Below are positions 11,025 through 23,559 of a stretch of 64,000 bases of DNA, piece by piece. The stretch comes from Patiria pectinifera. Its lineage: Eukaryota; Echinodermata; Asteroidea; Valvatida; Asterinidae. The stretch spans positions 28,534,197 through 28,598,196 of the forward strand of contig CM057149.1 of the NCBI GenBank assembly GCA_029964075.1, given 5' to 3'. Position 1 is the stretch's first letter; every line of letters starts with the position of its first letter. The position numbers and the translations under genes are program-made. The notes under the pieces are model-generated. The model was not told where the DNA came from, did no database searches, and saw only the letters and a program-made list of their open reading frames with translations.

Positions 11025-11344
11025 CATATTTAATCCGCACAATACTATTCTACTGCAATTGCCTGTTAACTTTATTATCAAGTAAAAACATAAGGATAAG
11101 GTTGCATCAACCTAACTGACGCAATGATTTTTAAACTACAGCCCTTTAAAAACATACACAACAATATGTCAAAAATGTACAGTATTTCCGATATCAGTCG
11201 GTTCATTTATTATATGATTTTCCGCAAGATATTGCTAGATGTGTCTTCAGGCAATCACAGTTCACTAGACTTTTAAGTTTGAACCATTCCTGTACTTCTT
11301 ATACCGCCCCAAACCGCCCCGGTTCTCTTTGGTTTTTATGGATC

Positions 11345-11900
11345 ATCAAGGAGTAAACACATTGAAGAAATGTACATTCAAGCGCTCTTGTTTTACTATA
11401 CTCCCGAGGAGTTTTGCTTTGTCCCTGTAATATAGCACTCTCCCATAGACTAAGCACACAAACCTACCACAGAGGACCGTTTTGAACAAAAGACCCATTT
11501 CCCGAGGACTGAAAGGATCTGTTGTTCTCCCTTTGTGTGTTTGTCCTCTGGGGTTATGTAGAACAAGTACACACACGTTTACGTTACACGTGCATATGTG
11601 TGGACGTTCCTTTGTTTTTGTGTAGTAAAAAAAAAACTGTGAAAAAAACCTCATTTTACTCACACTGTGAAAACTCTTTCAACCCATTTCCCCCCCCCCC
11701 TGTGATTCCCTTTAGTGTTTCTCTTCATTTTGCCACGGATAAACCAACCCCTGAATGCCTCTAAACCTGTTTTCCAGAGGAGAAAACCTTGTGTGGACGT
11801 GGGCAGGTCCACACAACGTCACTGTTACCTGGTTTATGGGGACCGTTTTTGTTCGGAAGTCCACACGGCGAATATAATGCTTGTATACACGCCGACAACA
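11345..11900 (+). repeat. Dispersed repeat, second copy reversed at 58.15-58.54 kb
   Basis: Long similarity on the opposite strand at 58.15-58.54 kb includes GTGTGGACGTGGGCAGGTCC / GTCCACACAAGG, CTCTAAACCTGTTTTCCAGAG and GTTTCTCTTCATTTTGCC. The shared part is about 11.5-11.9 kb; ends are not clear. It contains C- and A-runs and GTGTGGAC/GTCCACAC inverted words. No coding capacity is evident. Confidence 0.65.
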
Positions 11901-13485
11901 TTTCCCGACTCAAGTTGATCGTGGTATACGATACACCGGAGAACATTCTAAAGTTTACTTTTGCAGTAGGTCTTTATTACAAACATTAATGTGTGAAATG
12001 TGGCCCGCGGCGTTTCCGATGGAAAGGAATTTATTGAACATGGTCGAGAATCGACAACATAGGGGCTCGGGCAACATTTTTTTGGAAGCGCCGAACAACT
12101 ATAATAATGGCAAAATTGCCCTTCTCGCGTTACCGTATTTTCGGAAAACAAATATATAAATTACCCTGAAAAACTGTGGCATTTTTCAATTACTTCGCAG
12201 ATAGCCCGAGTAGCGGTAGCTCGGCATGCCAAAACAGATTGTAAGCAGGTCCATCAAAGCAATTGGCAGAAATGCTCTAAATGTCTGGGCGATAAAGAAA
12301 AAACCAACGAGATGCTATTGATGGTTGTGGACGGATTTATATCGCAGTTTGTCTGTTCCCTTCTTGTCAAATAATAGGAAACGTGTCAGTTAGTTTTCAC
12401 GCGCCTGGACTTCACGCGTCAACTGCCAAGTTTGGCCAACGAATCAAAAAACTTCCAAACTTGTTATTTCTCTCCAATCGTCGTCGCTTTTTACGAGTTA
12501 ACAAGAAATTGTTGGAATTCTTTAATCTTGTTCACCAGTGATTTCTAGTCAACAGCTTGACCCATTTGCTTGGAACGGTGAGACTAATGAACGCGTCAAG
12601 GGTGCAGGAAGGTAAGGGGCTGCTATCAGGTGTTCCACGGTGCTGCGTTACTTTTACCAGCATTTTGATATTGGTTGAAGTATGGCTTGTCTAGACGCAA
12701 TTCTATCCAAACCTGAGGGGGTTCGGCCGCCCAATCCAACCTTCATATCCACACATCCCCAAAATCCGTCCAATCCGCCACTTTAAAGTAAGCTACATGA
12801 TGGGCTATACTATGTTATTAGAATTCTGTCATTAGAAAAAAACGGGCAAAAATTTGAGATTTAAAAGTGTCGAAAATTCACATTCTCCAATAGATATTTC
12901 CGTCTCCTGAAAAAAAATGACGATTTTAATCCATAGAACAACGCTATGTTTTAACTTATGCAATTTTCTTGAAATGCCCTATTCACAGCATCTGACCAAG
13001 TCGAACATCTTCAAGATATGGCGCGATTTTCCCCCACCAAATTGAGAGCTGGGGGCACCTCGTGTGTAGGTACTAGACGTTTGGTTTCCATTTTCATTTA
13101 TTCAAAATGTTATTCTTAGTTAACATTAAAGGATGGTCATAACACGTGGAAGTAACTGAAATTGCGGGTTAGTATCTCACCAACACGTCTCCTCAAACCT
13201 CTATCGTGTTTCTTGCGAAATGATGTTAGTTGGAAAGATCAATAAAAAGTAGAATGTTACCGTCCAAACAACTTGAAAATACCTTGAAAATGTGCAAGTT
13301 TCGCGTAATTATCGCGCGAAGAAACTGCATGGCACAAAATTTAGGTCCACTAAATTGAAGCCGTTTTTAGGCTATAGTCTCGATTTAAAGTAAAACAATT
13401 TACTTTCGAAAACTTCGTTTCAAAATACAAGTGCGTTGATTATTGTGGGACCCGATTTCTCACATTGAATAGACTTTCTAATGAT
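11901..13485. other. Intergenic stretch, nothing recognised
   Basis: No gene, tandem repeat or paired ends that I can support. Open frames are short and without motifs. Confidence 0.5.
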
Positions 13486-13990
13486 GAGGCGTGTGGTCGC
13501 ACGCGTCATACGCGCATCCGCCAACCATACTTTTTTCAGGGACACTCTTTTGAATTTTGAAACTCACCAAACGGGTAGAAAAAAAGAATAACGTTGCAAT
13601 AAAACAGGTGCATATACTACAAAATCACTGGTCTCTCGATGTTTTACCCAATTTTGATGGCTTGTTCGCTTAAAACTTCCATCACAAAACAGTCTGGCAC
13701 CATCCCATTCAATAGTTTACAATTTACAAAATAGGTCCAGGGAACAATGAAATGAAAGTTTATTGCAAATAAATACCAGTCTTCTATCTGCTGTGATGAA
13801 TAATTCAATTTGTGATTGAACTATAATGTTTTTAAGCCACATTAAAAAAAAAACCTTCCAATCACAAAATAGTCTGGCACCACCCCATTCAACAGTTTAC
13901 AATTTACAAAATAGACTCGGGGAACACGATTGAAATTGGCTTCCTCGTGAGTAAGGAATATCGTCACTCGCTGGAAGTGCATACAATACT
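13486..13990 (-). mobile_element. Composite dispersed repeat, family F plus side module
   Basis: About 13680-13735 and 13745-13980 match, in reverse, the family-F elements at 15.8, 26.1 and 31.6 kb. The hallmark phrase is AGTCTGGCACCA, then CCATTCAA and AGTTTACAATTTA. That terminal part is present twice here, at about 13690 and 13870. The flanking segment 13486-13670 matches, in reverse, 26.39-26.57 kb (CGCATCCGYCAACCAYACTTTTT and CCCAATTTTGAYGGCTTG). Two of the four family members therefore share an extra module on the same side. Confidence 0.65.
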
Positions 13991-15098
13991 GCGCTATTCC
14001 ATACAGTCGGTCGAGGTCAGCTTTGTCTCATAATTCGATGACTTAATCCGCTTCTAGAAAATGCGTATAATAAGCAAGGACAAAATAGCTACCTTGCCAG
14101 ATGCATAACAAACAGGCTAAAGGTTTTCAATATCTCCCCCCCCCCGTAATTGTATGACATAATGCGGATAGTGACCCAGCCATCTGAAAAATGGCTCGTG
14201 AATACGCTAAAAAAGCCCTAAACATTTGAAGATTTTCGGATGAATATACAATGTATGTCTTTTGATCGCTTTACTGTCTCGTATGAATATAGAGTGGAAA
14301 CTCACTTTGTCCGGCTGAAACAAAGGCCAAGCGAGTGAGATTCATTCAATTGAATGGATAGAAATTTCATCCAAGTTTCAAATGAATCGATTTACTCCCA
14401 AGGTATTTCAATCTAAAATTAGAGTGAGTTTCTCTCTAAATCGTGCGGTCCCTATGGTTTCAATCTTCTGAAATTAGAGAGTTAACTCGCAAAAATTGTG
14501 CAAGATCGTAAAATAGGGCCTGTATAGGGTGAGTAAATAAGAAAGTGACCGAATTAGAAGAAAAAAAATACAAAAATATGTGGCTCGCTCTATTTCATTG
14601 AAATAACATAGGGATAAAGTACATGTTATTGACTAGTAACTGTGAAAATGTCACTTAATTTGCATACTTTATTGCCAAATTATGACTATTCTAATAAAAA
14701 AGATTACAAAATTCAGCTGTCCACTATGATCATTTATCGTTCGATGAAATGATGAATATCCATTGAATCCCATGAAACATAAACGTTTTCCCACCTCCAT
14801 CAATGCACGAAAACTTGCAAAGAAAAACAGACAAAAAATCGCCATCAATATTTCAGAAAAAAAAGAGTGGACTTGTTCGTCACATTCAAAACACAAAATC
14901 TGACAGTAAAAATATCTTTTCAGTCGTGACTAAAAAAAACCCACTGATATTTGAAGACATTATGTGTAATCTGTAATTCTCGCTCAGCTCAATGGCATGG
15001 ACAGCTATAAACATAGGTTCTTTTATTAAGACATGCATTACTTCTGATAGCATGGATCAATTTCAGTATTTTTTATTGAGACGAGTGGAAGAATTTGT
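13991..15098. other. Intergenic stretch, no gene recognised
   Basis: A C-run lies near 14138. The section 14290-14480 contains several GTGAGTTTC/AACTCAC-type words in both directions and may be an old repeat. A mariner-like TATAGGGTGAGTAAATAAG end lies near 14523. No coding evidence. Confidence 0.45.
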
Positions 15099-15403
15099 CC
15101 ATGTAATAGACCCTGGCCATGGCGAAGCCGGCCATGGTCTATGATATGTAAGCAGATTCTGACCAATCCGCGGGCGCCTTCTACACGCGCGTAATTCGAC
15201 CTCCCCGCGTGCGTTAACATCACGCCCACGAAGAGTAGCATTTTTGTACAGGTTGTTGCATTACAAAAACGTGGCATCGAAATTGACCAATCAAACTCTT
15301 AGTCCAATTTCGGAATGAAATGACGTCACGCATGCTTAGATATATCAGACGTTCTATACCGGAGATGGGCTCCGTGGAAAACGGGTGATACTCGAGACTA
15401 TGC
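15099..15403 (+). repeat. Family E repeat carrying a CRE site
   Basis: This copy matches those at 44.29-44.65 kb (same strand) and 45.22-45.47 kb (reverse). Shared landmarks in order are AATAGACC, GGCGAAGCC, CCATGGTCTATGATA, a CCAATC box, GAATGAAATGACGTCAC (CRE at 15321) and TATCAGACGTTCTA, followed by GGGCTCCGTGG. The order is conserved over about 300 bases. Class unknown; no frame is conserved between copies. Confidence 0.75.
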
Positions 15404-15827
15404 TCTTTTAAGACATACTTCATTCGTGTATAAAATTCGATTGCTTTTAAAAGAAAATAATCCATTAATCCAGGTCACTTTTTTTTTTTTGACACACCCT
15501 GTATTCTTGTTCAAAATGGTAGTCTCAATCTGTAGGGACAGCGCACATCGGTGGAAATTTGATCGGCGTCTGGAGAGCAAGACCACTTTTCATCGACGTT
15601 TGTCCTTGTCCAGCGTCGACGACAATGTTAATTGATGTTTGTCCAAGTAATTTGCGTCCACGATTTTAACGCTTATTCCTTTGTATTGATTGACCTCTGT
15701 TCACTAATGGCAATATCGAGGCTTATTACACACAGATTTCAGACCTCTCTCGTGATAATCAGGCATCGCATTACATGACACCAGTTGTATGCATATCGAC
15801 CTGCCGTCGAGGCAATATAGACCTGAT
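15404..15827. other. Short spacer with a mariner-like end
   Basis: GACACACCCTGTA at 15491 looks like the right end of a TA-flanked mariner-type element, preceded by a T-run. No matching left end was found. The rest is unremarkable. Confidence 0.35.
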
Positions 15828-16136
15828 TCACCAGGAAGGCATTTTCGATCGTGTTCCCTGAATCTATTTTATAAATTATAAACTGTTGAATGGGATGGTG
15901 CCAGACTATTTTATGATTGGAGTGCGTGTAAGGCCTCACATTCATTTTTGTGTGTGTAATGTGGCTTAAAACAATAGAACATGTTTAATACGAATTTTAA
16001 AATTATTCATCAGAGCAGACTGGCATTAATGTGTAATGAACTTTTATTTCATTGCTTTCATTTCTACTTGCAAGTTCCCCCAAAATGATAGAGTTTACCT
16101 CGCCTTCAATTTAATATGGCCGACTCGTGAGTAAAG
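15828..16136 (+). mobile_element. Family F MITE, about 310 bases
   Basis: The left end (TTCACCAGGAAGGCATTTTC) pairs imperfectly with the right end, which reads inward as TTTACTCACGAGTCGGCCATA. Internal landmarks are GATCGTGTTCCCTG, GTTGAATGGGATGGTGCCAG and ATGATTGGAGTGCG. Copies occur at 13.5 and 31.6 kb (reverse) and 26.1 kb (same strand). No coding frame is shared, so it is a non-autonomous DNA element of uncertain superfamily. Confidence 0.7.
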
Positions 16137-17639
16137 TATATTTTCATATCGTGGGAGGTACAGACCATGTTACCTGTGACGTCATACTGACAGGCAATCG
16201 ACCGGCATCCCACACATTTAAGCATATTTTGCATGTTATTTTCCCCACATTTAAACAGTTTACAACAACACTTTTAAAACATTCATATTTTAAGAGATAT
16301 GCAGAAAAGAACAGTTTCCTGAAGAGGCACCACATGGCCACAACATCTAATTTTGTAAAACAAAAAGTGACTTGGTCTATACCACATTAAGTCGCTCTCT
16401 GGTTTATTCAATAATGATTGCAAACTAATGCAAACTTCAGCCGAGTAGTATATGTTGTTGGGTTTAAAATGAAAGGTTCGGTAATAGGAAATCGTGCATA
16501 ACAAAGCTTTCAGGTACTATGATTTATCGTTGATATAATCTTTAAATTTAATCTATCAGAAATCTTAGTTTTAGACGCTCTTAAACAGGTTGAAGGGAAA
16601 TTCTCCAAAAAGAGTCGTCACTGTTGCATTTTCCCACGTGTTTCTCGGGATGTGGTGTTATCATGTAGTATATGATTAAAGTGTGCACGTCTGTATAAAA
16701 TCTCATTTTTGTTGAGCTTCTGTGAAAGAACCTGCCAAGATCGGGATGTCAGACCCTCTTGCGTTTACAATCGTTCATTTTTTTGTGTTCACGAGTAGGC
16801 AGGTATAATAGCACGCAAGGTCCTTGAGTGTCTTCCGCAAGGCTGCCAGATATTCATCTCGATAGCTTCCGTCAACACACCGGCGGTGCCTCATCATGTG
16901 TGATGATAATGACTACACAGCACCGTGATTTCTACCTTTGGTCGATACCGAACTATTTCCCCAGCCCACGGTATATATTTAGGGTATTAAAAGGATGAGG
17001 TCTATGGACCGGAATGCAATTAGCCGCGTAGTGCAATTGACTGGTGGGTTCGTGTCGACCATTTATCTTGGGTCAGACGAAATTAGGCCTCGGCAAAGCC
17101 GGTCGTAATATCGCACGTCGGTTAAAAGGTTAGAATAAGGATTATTGCGTGTAGGCCTCCAATAGAGCCTCAAAGTATGCCATTTTGTCTCTGAGCTTAC
17201 GGACCCCTCCGTGGCCCTTCTATGGGCATATTACACGTTGCCCGTTCTCCCTCTATAATTCTTGACGGAATGATTTCTAGCCGTAATCACCCCAAGAAAT
17301 ATTCATGTTGGAATTTTATCTTGGCATTCCACAACATAAATGATGAGAAATCAGTTGGAGGAGGGTAAAAACGAATTTTACTTACGACCTCTCACATCCG
17401 GATTTTCGTACCTAGGTCTTCTTGTTCGATCACGTTTGTTTTCACATCGCGTACTTGCGTGAGAACGAAAACGATAACGACGCAAATATTTACCTACCTA
17501 CATCCGATGGATTCTAGATTTAGTCGGGCTTGTTTGAATACAATTCTTATCAATGGTCAGTTTAGATTTGTTTGTAAATGAGAATTAGTCCTTCAAGTTT
17601 ATTTACAGAAATTGTGCGTACCAAAAGACACTTTAGTTT
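16137..17639. other. Intergenic stretch, nothing recognised
   Basis: A TGACGTCA octamer lies at 16177, 41 bases beyond the family F element. Open frames at 16.1-16.5 kb on both strands overlap each other and show no motifs. Confidence 0.5.
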
Positions 17640-18110
17640 CCTATAACTTTCAGTTTCACCCAATGACCGCCACAAAATCATTTCATAAATTTTCATCTTT
17701 GTACGAGTGCTCCGAGTTCCACTAGTCCACATGTATTTTAGATTTTTGGAAGTGAGAGGTCATTTTTTTAGCACGATATTTGTCTTTCACGTAGTGCGGT
17801 TTGAACGTTTCCATAAATAGGGATGCTAGTAACAATTAACAAAGGCCTCTTCTGAGGGTGATTTTTGGAAGTGAGAGGTCATTTTTTTAGCACGATATTT
17901 GTCTTTCACGTAGTGCGGTTTGAACGTTTCCATAAATAGGGATGCTAGTAACAATTAACAAAGGCCTCTTCTGAGGGTGATTTTCTTATGAAATAAATGT
18001 ACCAAAAACAATTTTAAAAACTCCGACGTTTTCACGCTAATTTTCATATTCGAGGGGTCCGGAAGCGCGCCGCCAGGTGTCAACTTTCAGGCTCTATAGC
18101 AAGTGCGATA
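17640..18110 (+). repeat. Family G dispersed repeat with internal duplication
   Basis: The segment matches 59.16-59.47 kb in reverse. Shared landmarks are TTTCACCCAATGACCGCCAC, GGAAGTGAGAG, AGCACGATATTTGTCTTTCAC (one base varies), ATTCGAGG and GCCAGG, then TTTCAGGCTCTAT. The 59-kb copy has one version of a part that is present twice here. Confidence 0.7.
17741..17978 (+). repeat. Exact 119-bp tandem duplication
   Basis: Bases 17741-17859 are repeated as 17860-17978 with no difference that I can see. The related copy at 59 kb carries the unit once, so this is a local, recent duplication, or alternatively an assembly artefact. Confidence 0.9.
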
Positions 18111-18983
18111 TTCATAAAAGAGGAGCAAGGGTGGATCGGGGGGGGGGGGGAGCAACCGACCAAACAAAGGCTGTACCTTGTTTGACGCTAGAGGGCGCTC
18201 TTTCCTTTTTTCGTATCTCCCCTTTTCTTTACATTAAACAGGTCTGTATATAGATGGAAAGAGGACGAGTGCCATCGATTTAACAAAAGTCGTCGCCACT
18301 CCTCTAAAGATGACGGAGGGTCATGGGCCCCGTTTCCCCTTCCCTTCGATCCGCTTTTGAAGAGGAGAGTACATATTTCAGTAGCCACAAATCATGGTCA
18401 ACAATGCGACACAAAAACCAAAGACACAGATACCCTGCGAGAACGCAGCTTCACCACCGCGTTTGGGAAGGACCTTTTGTTATGCTAATTAGGTATGTTC
18501 TATTAGCTTCTAAGGGTGGATCAGATAATGGTTTGAGATGGACGCTCGATATTCGCTCCCCGATCCCCGGAATTTGACCGACTAGTTCCCCGAGGAAACT
18601 AGAACTAACCAGACTGAGGGATCCAAATACCGATGTCCCAAATAAAATACACCCTCCTGTTATATGTTATATTTGTTTTACATACATATTGCTCACCTCA
18701 TTTTGTTTTTTATTATTATTATTATAAACCAAAAACAAAATTCGGGAAACGATACCAAAGCCACCAAATTTCATTTTTCTTTCTAGTTCAGTTCAGTTTG
18801 TTTGCAGCTGTGTACAACTTTCTTTTCTTCAGTACAGGAGACATCTTTACGTCGTCTCATTTTTTTCTACGGCATCATTGAAATCTGCTCTGAAAAATTA
18901 ACACGAACCGTGCAACTGCCACATCTCTCTGTGCCTGTGCGATGTTCGCGTACTGCACCCCGTGCGACAGTCCCTCGATTGCT
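18111..18983. other. Intergenic stretch with G-run
   Basis: A run of about 12 G lies at 18139 and a TTA microsatellite near 18715. No gene is supportable. Confidence 0.5.
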
Positions 18984-19060
18984 CTGTAAAGCGCATGCGT
19001 AGTAGACTGTCGCACGGGTAACCCATGCGACAGTCTACTACTACGCATGCGTATTTACAA
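18984..19060. repeat. Strong hairpin, about 34-base arms
   Basis: The arm TGTAAAGCGCATGCGTAG continues with TAGACTGTCGCACGGG. It pairs with its complement immediately after a 3-base centre. The right arm has three extra bases (TAG) and one mismatch. A third, partial copy of GTGCGACAGTC lies at 18962. It could be a small foldback transposon or a cruciform-forming site. Confidence 0.8.
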
Positions 19061-20591
19061 TGTGCGTGAATCCTCGCGTGCGCGTTTGGTAAACAGCAAG
19101 AATAACATCTGGCACGTGATGGTGAATTGACCAGTGAACGTTCGGCTCTCGATCATGAATATGTATGAGGTATAGTAAAATGCAATACGAGAAACAATCT
19201 ACAGAGTGAGTCTCTCCGGAGGTGGCGAAATATAATCCAATGCTATCAAAGCACCCTTCACATACTAAATTGGACTGAAAACCTCGGAAGACAACCCTGG
19301 TCGTATTGTAGCCCTACAACATTCGGTATGTCTTATTATCGTAAATCAAAGACAGGAATGCATGTTTTAGTGGCCCACAATGTCAACAATTCTAAAGACA
19401 TGAAAACATTCTACTATTTATAAATGGCTTTTCATTCAACTGATTTCAAAATGCTGCCGTCGTCATGTTTCAATACCAGGTAATATATATCAAGACTGCG
19501 TCAAAGAGGATGATGCATTTCTATGGCCCAAACAATGTAGACAATTTCATTACACTAAAAAATAACCATACTATACGGGATTTTAGTTCATTGATTTAAA
19601 TTGACTAAGTGATGAGTATACATGTACATTTGATCAAAACAGACTGTATCACTGTAATGCTCTAAATATTCAGACGTACTCATTTTTCGAGATTAATTTT
19701 TTTTCAATCTTGTCCAAGTCTGGAAGGCCTGTTATCAGTGATATTAAAAGAACAGAAATATCACGCGACCGGCGCTATGAATCATTACGGGCAACGTCAT
19801 ATTTATTCAACGTACCAAGCGCAGACACGCACATGGGTGCCACGGCGGATGTGTCGAAGTTGTTCCGAGCGCCCCAAAGAAATCAGAGTGGACAGTTACA
19901 GAGATTGTTGTCTTTACATTAAAAGCCTCCGCACCGAAACCACACTTCCTTGCGATTTATTCTAGAGGTGGAGTGATTTTGACACCAGACTACTGACATT
20001 AATGTCCCGGTGGAGCCGTCCCCGGCGCGACAGCGTGACACCGGGCCGGCTGCGGCGAGCTGTGAGCCCGGTCATGGAGGGCCGGTTCAAACACGCTGCC
20101 ATCTGGCCTCATTGTCCCCATTTTTGTTTACCCCTCTCACAAGTTCGGGGAAATCATGCCTGAAGATATGATTTACCATGGTGTGCGGTGACAGGTAGTT
20201 CAGTGTTACTGTGCAGTGAACTCATTAACACGTACTACGGGGACTCCTTACCGTCCTCCGTTCTTATTGCGAGTACGGCATATCCGCCCATTAACAAGCC
20301 GCCATAGGTAAACACGAACAGATTTCGCGCGTTTTTTTTTCTTTCGGGAACATCGCATTGATCAAGCGGTTACAGATTGATAGATAGGCACAAAGGTCGA
20401 TTTCAAAACTAGACCGGCCGGCGGTTTTTTTTTGTCTGTAGCATACACCGTCTTTGAACCAATGCAATCACATCACGCACCCTAACATGAATATTTATTA
20501 CGCTGTGTGGATGGAAGACACTTATATTCTAGAAGTGTTTTCCCCTTCAATTAAACTTATCCCAACAAACAAAAATATTTGATGAAGACGG
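19061..20591. other. Intergenic stretch with G+C-rich patch
   Basis: About 19990-20110 is strikingly G+C- and CpG-rich (CCGTCCCCGGCGCGACAG and similar) against AT-rich flanks. I see no splice-bounded frame there. About 19375-19640 may be a very diverged direct duplication (both parts carry GTGGCCCA-type words then ACAATTT). No gene recognised. Confidence 0.4.
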
Positions 20592-20664
20592 ACACAGGTT
20601 CGAACCACAGATCTTGCGCTCCATAGTTCACTCCACTATCCACTGAGCCACTGTGGCAGCTGGA
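20592..20664 (-). mobile_element. tRNA-derived SINE head
   Basis: On the minus strand TGGCTCAGTGGATAG (A box, about 20650) is followed by GGTTCGAACC (B box, 20606-20597). The T-arm and acceptor stems do not pair as in a functional tRNA, so this is a SINE head or tRNA relic. I could not define a body or tail. Confidence 0.65.
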
Positions 20665-22019
20665 CGTGGTTCTTTGAAATGCTTTATTGTACATGCATGA
20701 CTGACTGATAGCAATGGTATGACGTCATTTTATTTTCTTATAAATAAACATTAATTGCAGCTAGGACTACGTCTCCTAAGCTAAAAAAATGCGTTCAAAA
20801 TCTGAACATTTCACACAAGAGGGTGTATAGAACTGCGACTGCTCTACCGAAGCGATTAAAAATGACGCTCGGTGTGTGAGTAAATTATGCATATACAGCA
20901 ACTGCACAAGCCGGAGAGTTAGTTAAAGTTGTTGTAATCGTCAACACTATTGTTTTGTAATTATTTTTACTGAAGCATTTTTTTCTCACTTTTATGAATT
21001 CACCTAGTGTGTCACTTGGATGCCAATAAGAGAATTATACGCACATAATGTCTATTGCATTCGCACGATACACACAATCGCACAACTCTGTACATTGTAC
21101 CCTTAAATCTTCCCATAACACCCTCTTAACTCCACTCAAGTTAGAGTCTTCTTTTCCCCATTATCTATTAGGTTTGACGTCAAAGATATTGTGCACAACA
21201 ACGGGTAATTTCAGTAGGATTTGAGACAAAAAAACCCCGCGTAATAAAAATAGTACAATTTAAGGACTCACTCCTGTGACTTCAAAGTAAAGCCAGAAAT
21301 CCGTTGCGTCTTTGTTAAACTAAAGGCGTCCGCGTGTGTCGTGCTGTTGGCCGTTTCAATCCGAAAGCCCGAGGGACGCGCAGCGGACTGCCGTCATTCT
21401 GCGGGCGTTTCTCCCCGGCCCACCTTGCAACTAACCCCGACGCCATTAACGTATTAGTCCTTTCATTCGGTTTCCCTGGCGAGGCTTGATCTTACCTGTA
21501 ATTCTCCTTAAAGTGAATTGTCCAAGTTCCTTTTTAGGAGCTTGCGATAAAAAAAGACGAGTGCATTAGAAGGATTTTGTGATTTTGCTCGTAGTAGTGT
21601 CGGTGTCCAGGGGTCACAATCGTTGGAAGTCAAGTTCCTTTTGGTTATTTGCGCACCGACTTTAATTGCATTTCGTACGAGAGTTCCTGAAAAATTGAAA
21701 TGTGATGAAATGTAAGCATTTTCCAGTGCACTTTTCGATAAACGTTGCATTATATCAATGTGAGAAACAGATAATACAGCATGTGAACCCAGTCATGGAG
21801 GTATTACAGATAATACAGCATGACTCTACCTTCCGAAATGCATGATTTTGAGTTTAAAGAATTCCGAATTTTCTGCCATAAAAGCTTCTTTATTCCTTAC
21901 GGGGACAACTATACAGCTATAATATGTGAAGAGTATTCCACTGTTATCTTAAACGTCACGCTATGCTTAGCTTTAGCCCCGCTGGAACATAAAAAAAGCC
22001 ATTTTTGGGGGGGAAAAGG
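20665..22019. other. Intergenic stretch with possible splice donor
   Basis: TGACGTCA occurs at 20720 and 21175. About 21300-21480 is rich in G+C. A strong minus-strand donor (ACAG|GTAAGATC) lies at 21496/21495; the exon it might end is treated under findings. No gene is otherwise recognised. Confidence 0.4.
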
Positions 22020-22165
22020 ACAAAAAGGTAAAACCCCTCCCCCCACCCACCCAACCACCCACCCCTCCCCCCCAAAAAAAACCCTCACAAACAACCCACA
22101 AAAAAATCCCACAAACACACACAAACAAACAAACACAAAACAAACAAACAGACAGACAGACATCT
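22020..22165 (+). repeat. C- and A-rich low-complexity tract
   Basis: CCCACC, AAAC and AAAACAAAC units pass into a short GACA array (GACAGACAGACA). The 84- and 135-codon frames across it on both strands are products of base composition, not genes. Confidence 0.85.
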
Positions 22166-22479
22166 CCCTATTTGCGTTTCTATGTTCGGGAGGTGTTCCT
22201 GTCTTCTGCCTGCCTACAATCTTTTAACGATGGTGATAAACACTTGATTTTTTTTTGATTTTTTAATTTTTTTTATAAATATGAACTCATACGGTAGTTG
22301 AAATACTGTACAATAATTATACTTTGAATACACAAAAGGCAGTATCAATTTCACTCTACAAACTAACAGCAAGAGACTTTTTGTGCACATCACGGGTGGC
22401 AGTGTATACAATTCTTAAACCAGATTAAATTACATTAATTTCTTCGAAGAGATAACATCATCAACAGGAACAGCATCCA

Positions 22480-22660
22480 TTGAACTTTACCAGTTTTGTA
22501 AAGTCTCATTTTGACACTTGCAATCCTTTGTGGTCACCCCGAGTTGATATCCTTGTCCCATCTCTTTCTTCCTTTGCCAGACACCAATTTCATTATCACT
22601 GTGAACCCAGAAATGTCAGAAATGTCAGAAATGTCATTAATTGTTACGGCCAAAATGACT
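22480..22660 (+). mobile_element. LINE reverse-transcriptase relic
   Basis: The frame reads SFVKSHFDTCNPLWSP, very close to the block near the end of non-LTR reverse transcriptases (of the type SLVRSHLDYCNPLWSP), then a DIL stretch that may match KDI-L. After about 30 codons the similarity fades and the DNA becomes a triplicated AGAAATGTC repeat. The fragment probably belongs with the LINE 3' end at 23.56 kb; they lie about 0.9 kb further apart than usual, suggesting an insertion between them. Confidence 0.6.
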
Positions 22661-23559
22661 GAATGATCTGTTCGCACTGTGGCTCTCGAATTTCAGAGTG
22701 TATACGCTGTCTATTCTCCAGCAGGTGTTCTGCTGGCGTATCTCCCAAGCCTTCATTCACTCACCCCTATTCACTCATAGTGAGCAACCTTTGTGGCTTT
22801 CTTCCAACTTCAACTTCTTTATGTAGTATCATTATCTACATTCGCTGAGCTTTAGTTCATCTGGTACTTACGATGTCGTTTGTGTAACTTGTGTACATGT
22901 GTCGTAAACTGCTATCGTTGATGATGAATTAACACCTAATAAAATGACATCCTGCCGCACATTATTATACGTCATGTCACGCTGCGCACCATACGAGTTT
23001 AGCTATGACAAACCCATGTACACAACATACTTCAGAATGTGCATTTTTGTGCATTTTTTTTCTTTTGCAGCAACTATGTTGCTCAAAGTCTTTAAACTGG
23101 TGCATAACAAATAACCTGTTGTAGTTTCAGCTCAGTGAATACTATGCATTTTGAGAAAACAAAAAAAGTATGCACATTTTTTCGGTCTCGTCCGTTGCTC
23201 ACGCACGAAAACAGTGCACCCGCAGGCACCCTATTTTAAAACCACCTTCAAGTTTTAGTTTACGTCCAAAATATACTATTTCAGGCAGAATATTTTCACA
23301 GGGTATTTGACACTAGTCCTGTCTTCAATTTGAGCAGGGTTTCTGTCATTAAATCGATGGGTTCTATCTGAACAATTTTGTTCCGTAAGGAAAAAATCTC
23401 ATTGCCTTATATCGAATTTAAAACGATAATTCTCCAAATTTGACTAGGTACAATATACCTAGAAATAGGTAAATGTACCTAAAATGTATAATTAAATGAG
23501 TTCTCGAATATTTCAAAGTAATGATAGAAACAGCTATACTCGGTGACGTACTTATTCAA

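Noticed and set aside
20592-20664. Functional tRNA gene
   Set aside because: A and B boxes are present but acceptor and T stems do not pair. The same holds at 7160, 33485 and 60080.
21820-22227. 135-codon frame with Pro/Asn/Thr-rich centre
   Set aside because: Spans a C- and A-rich simple tract; composition explains it.
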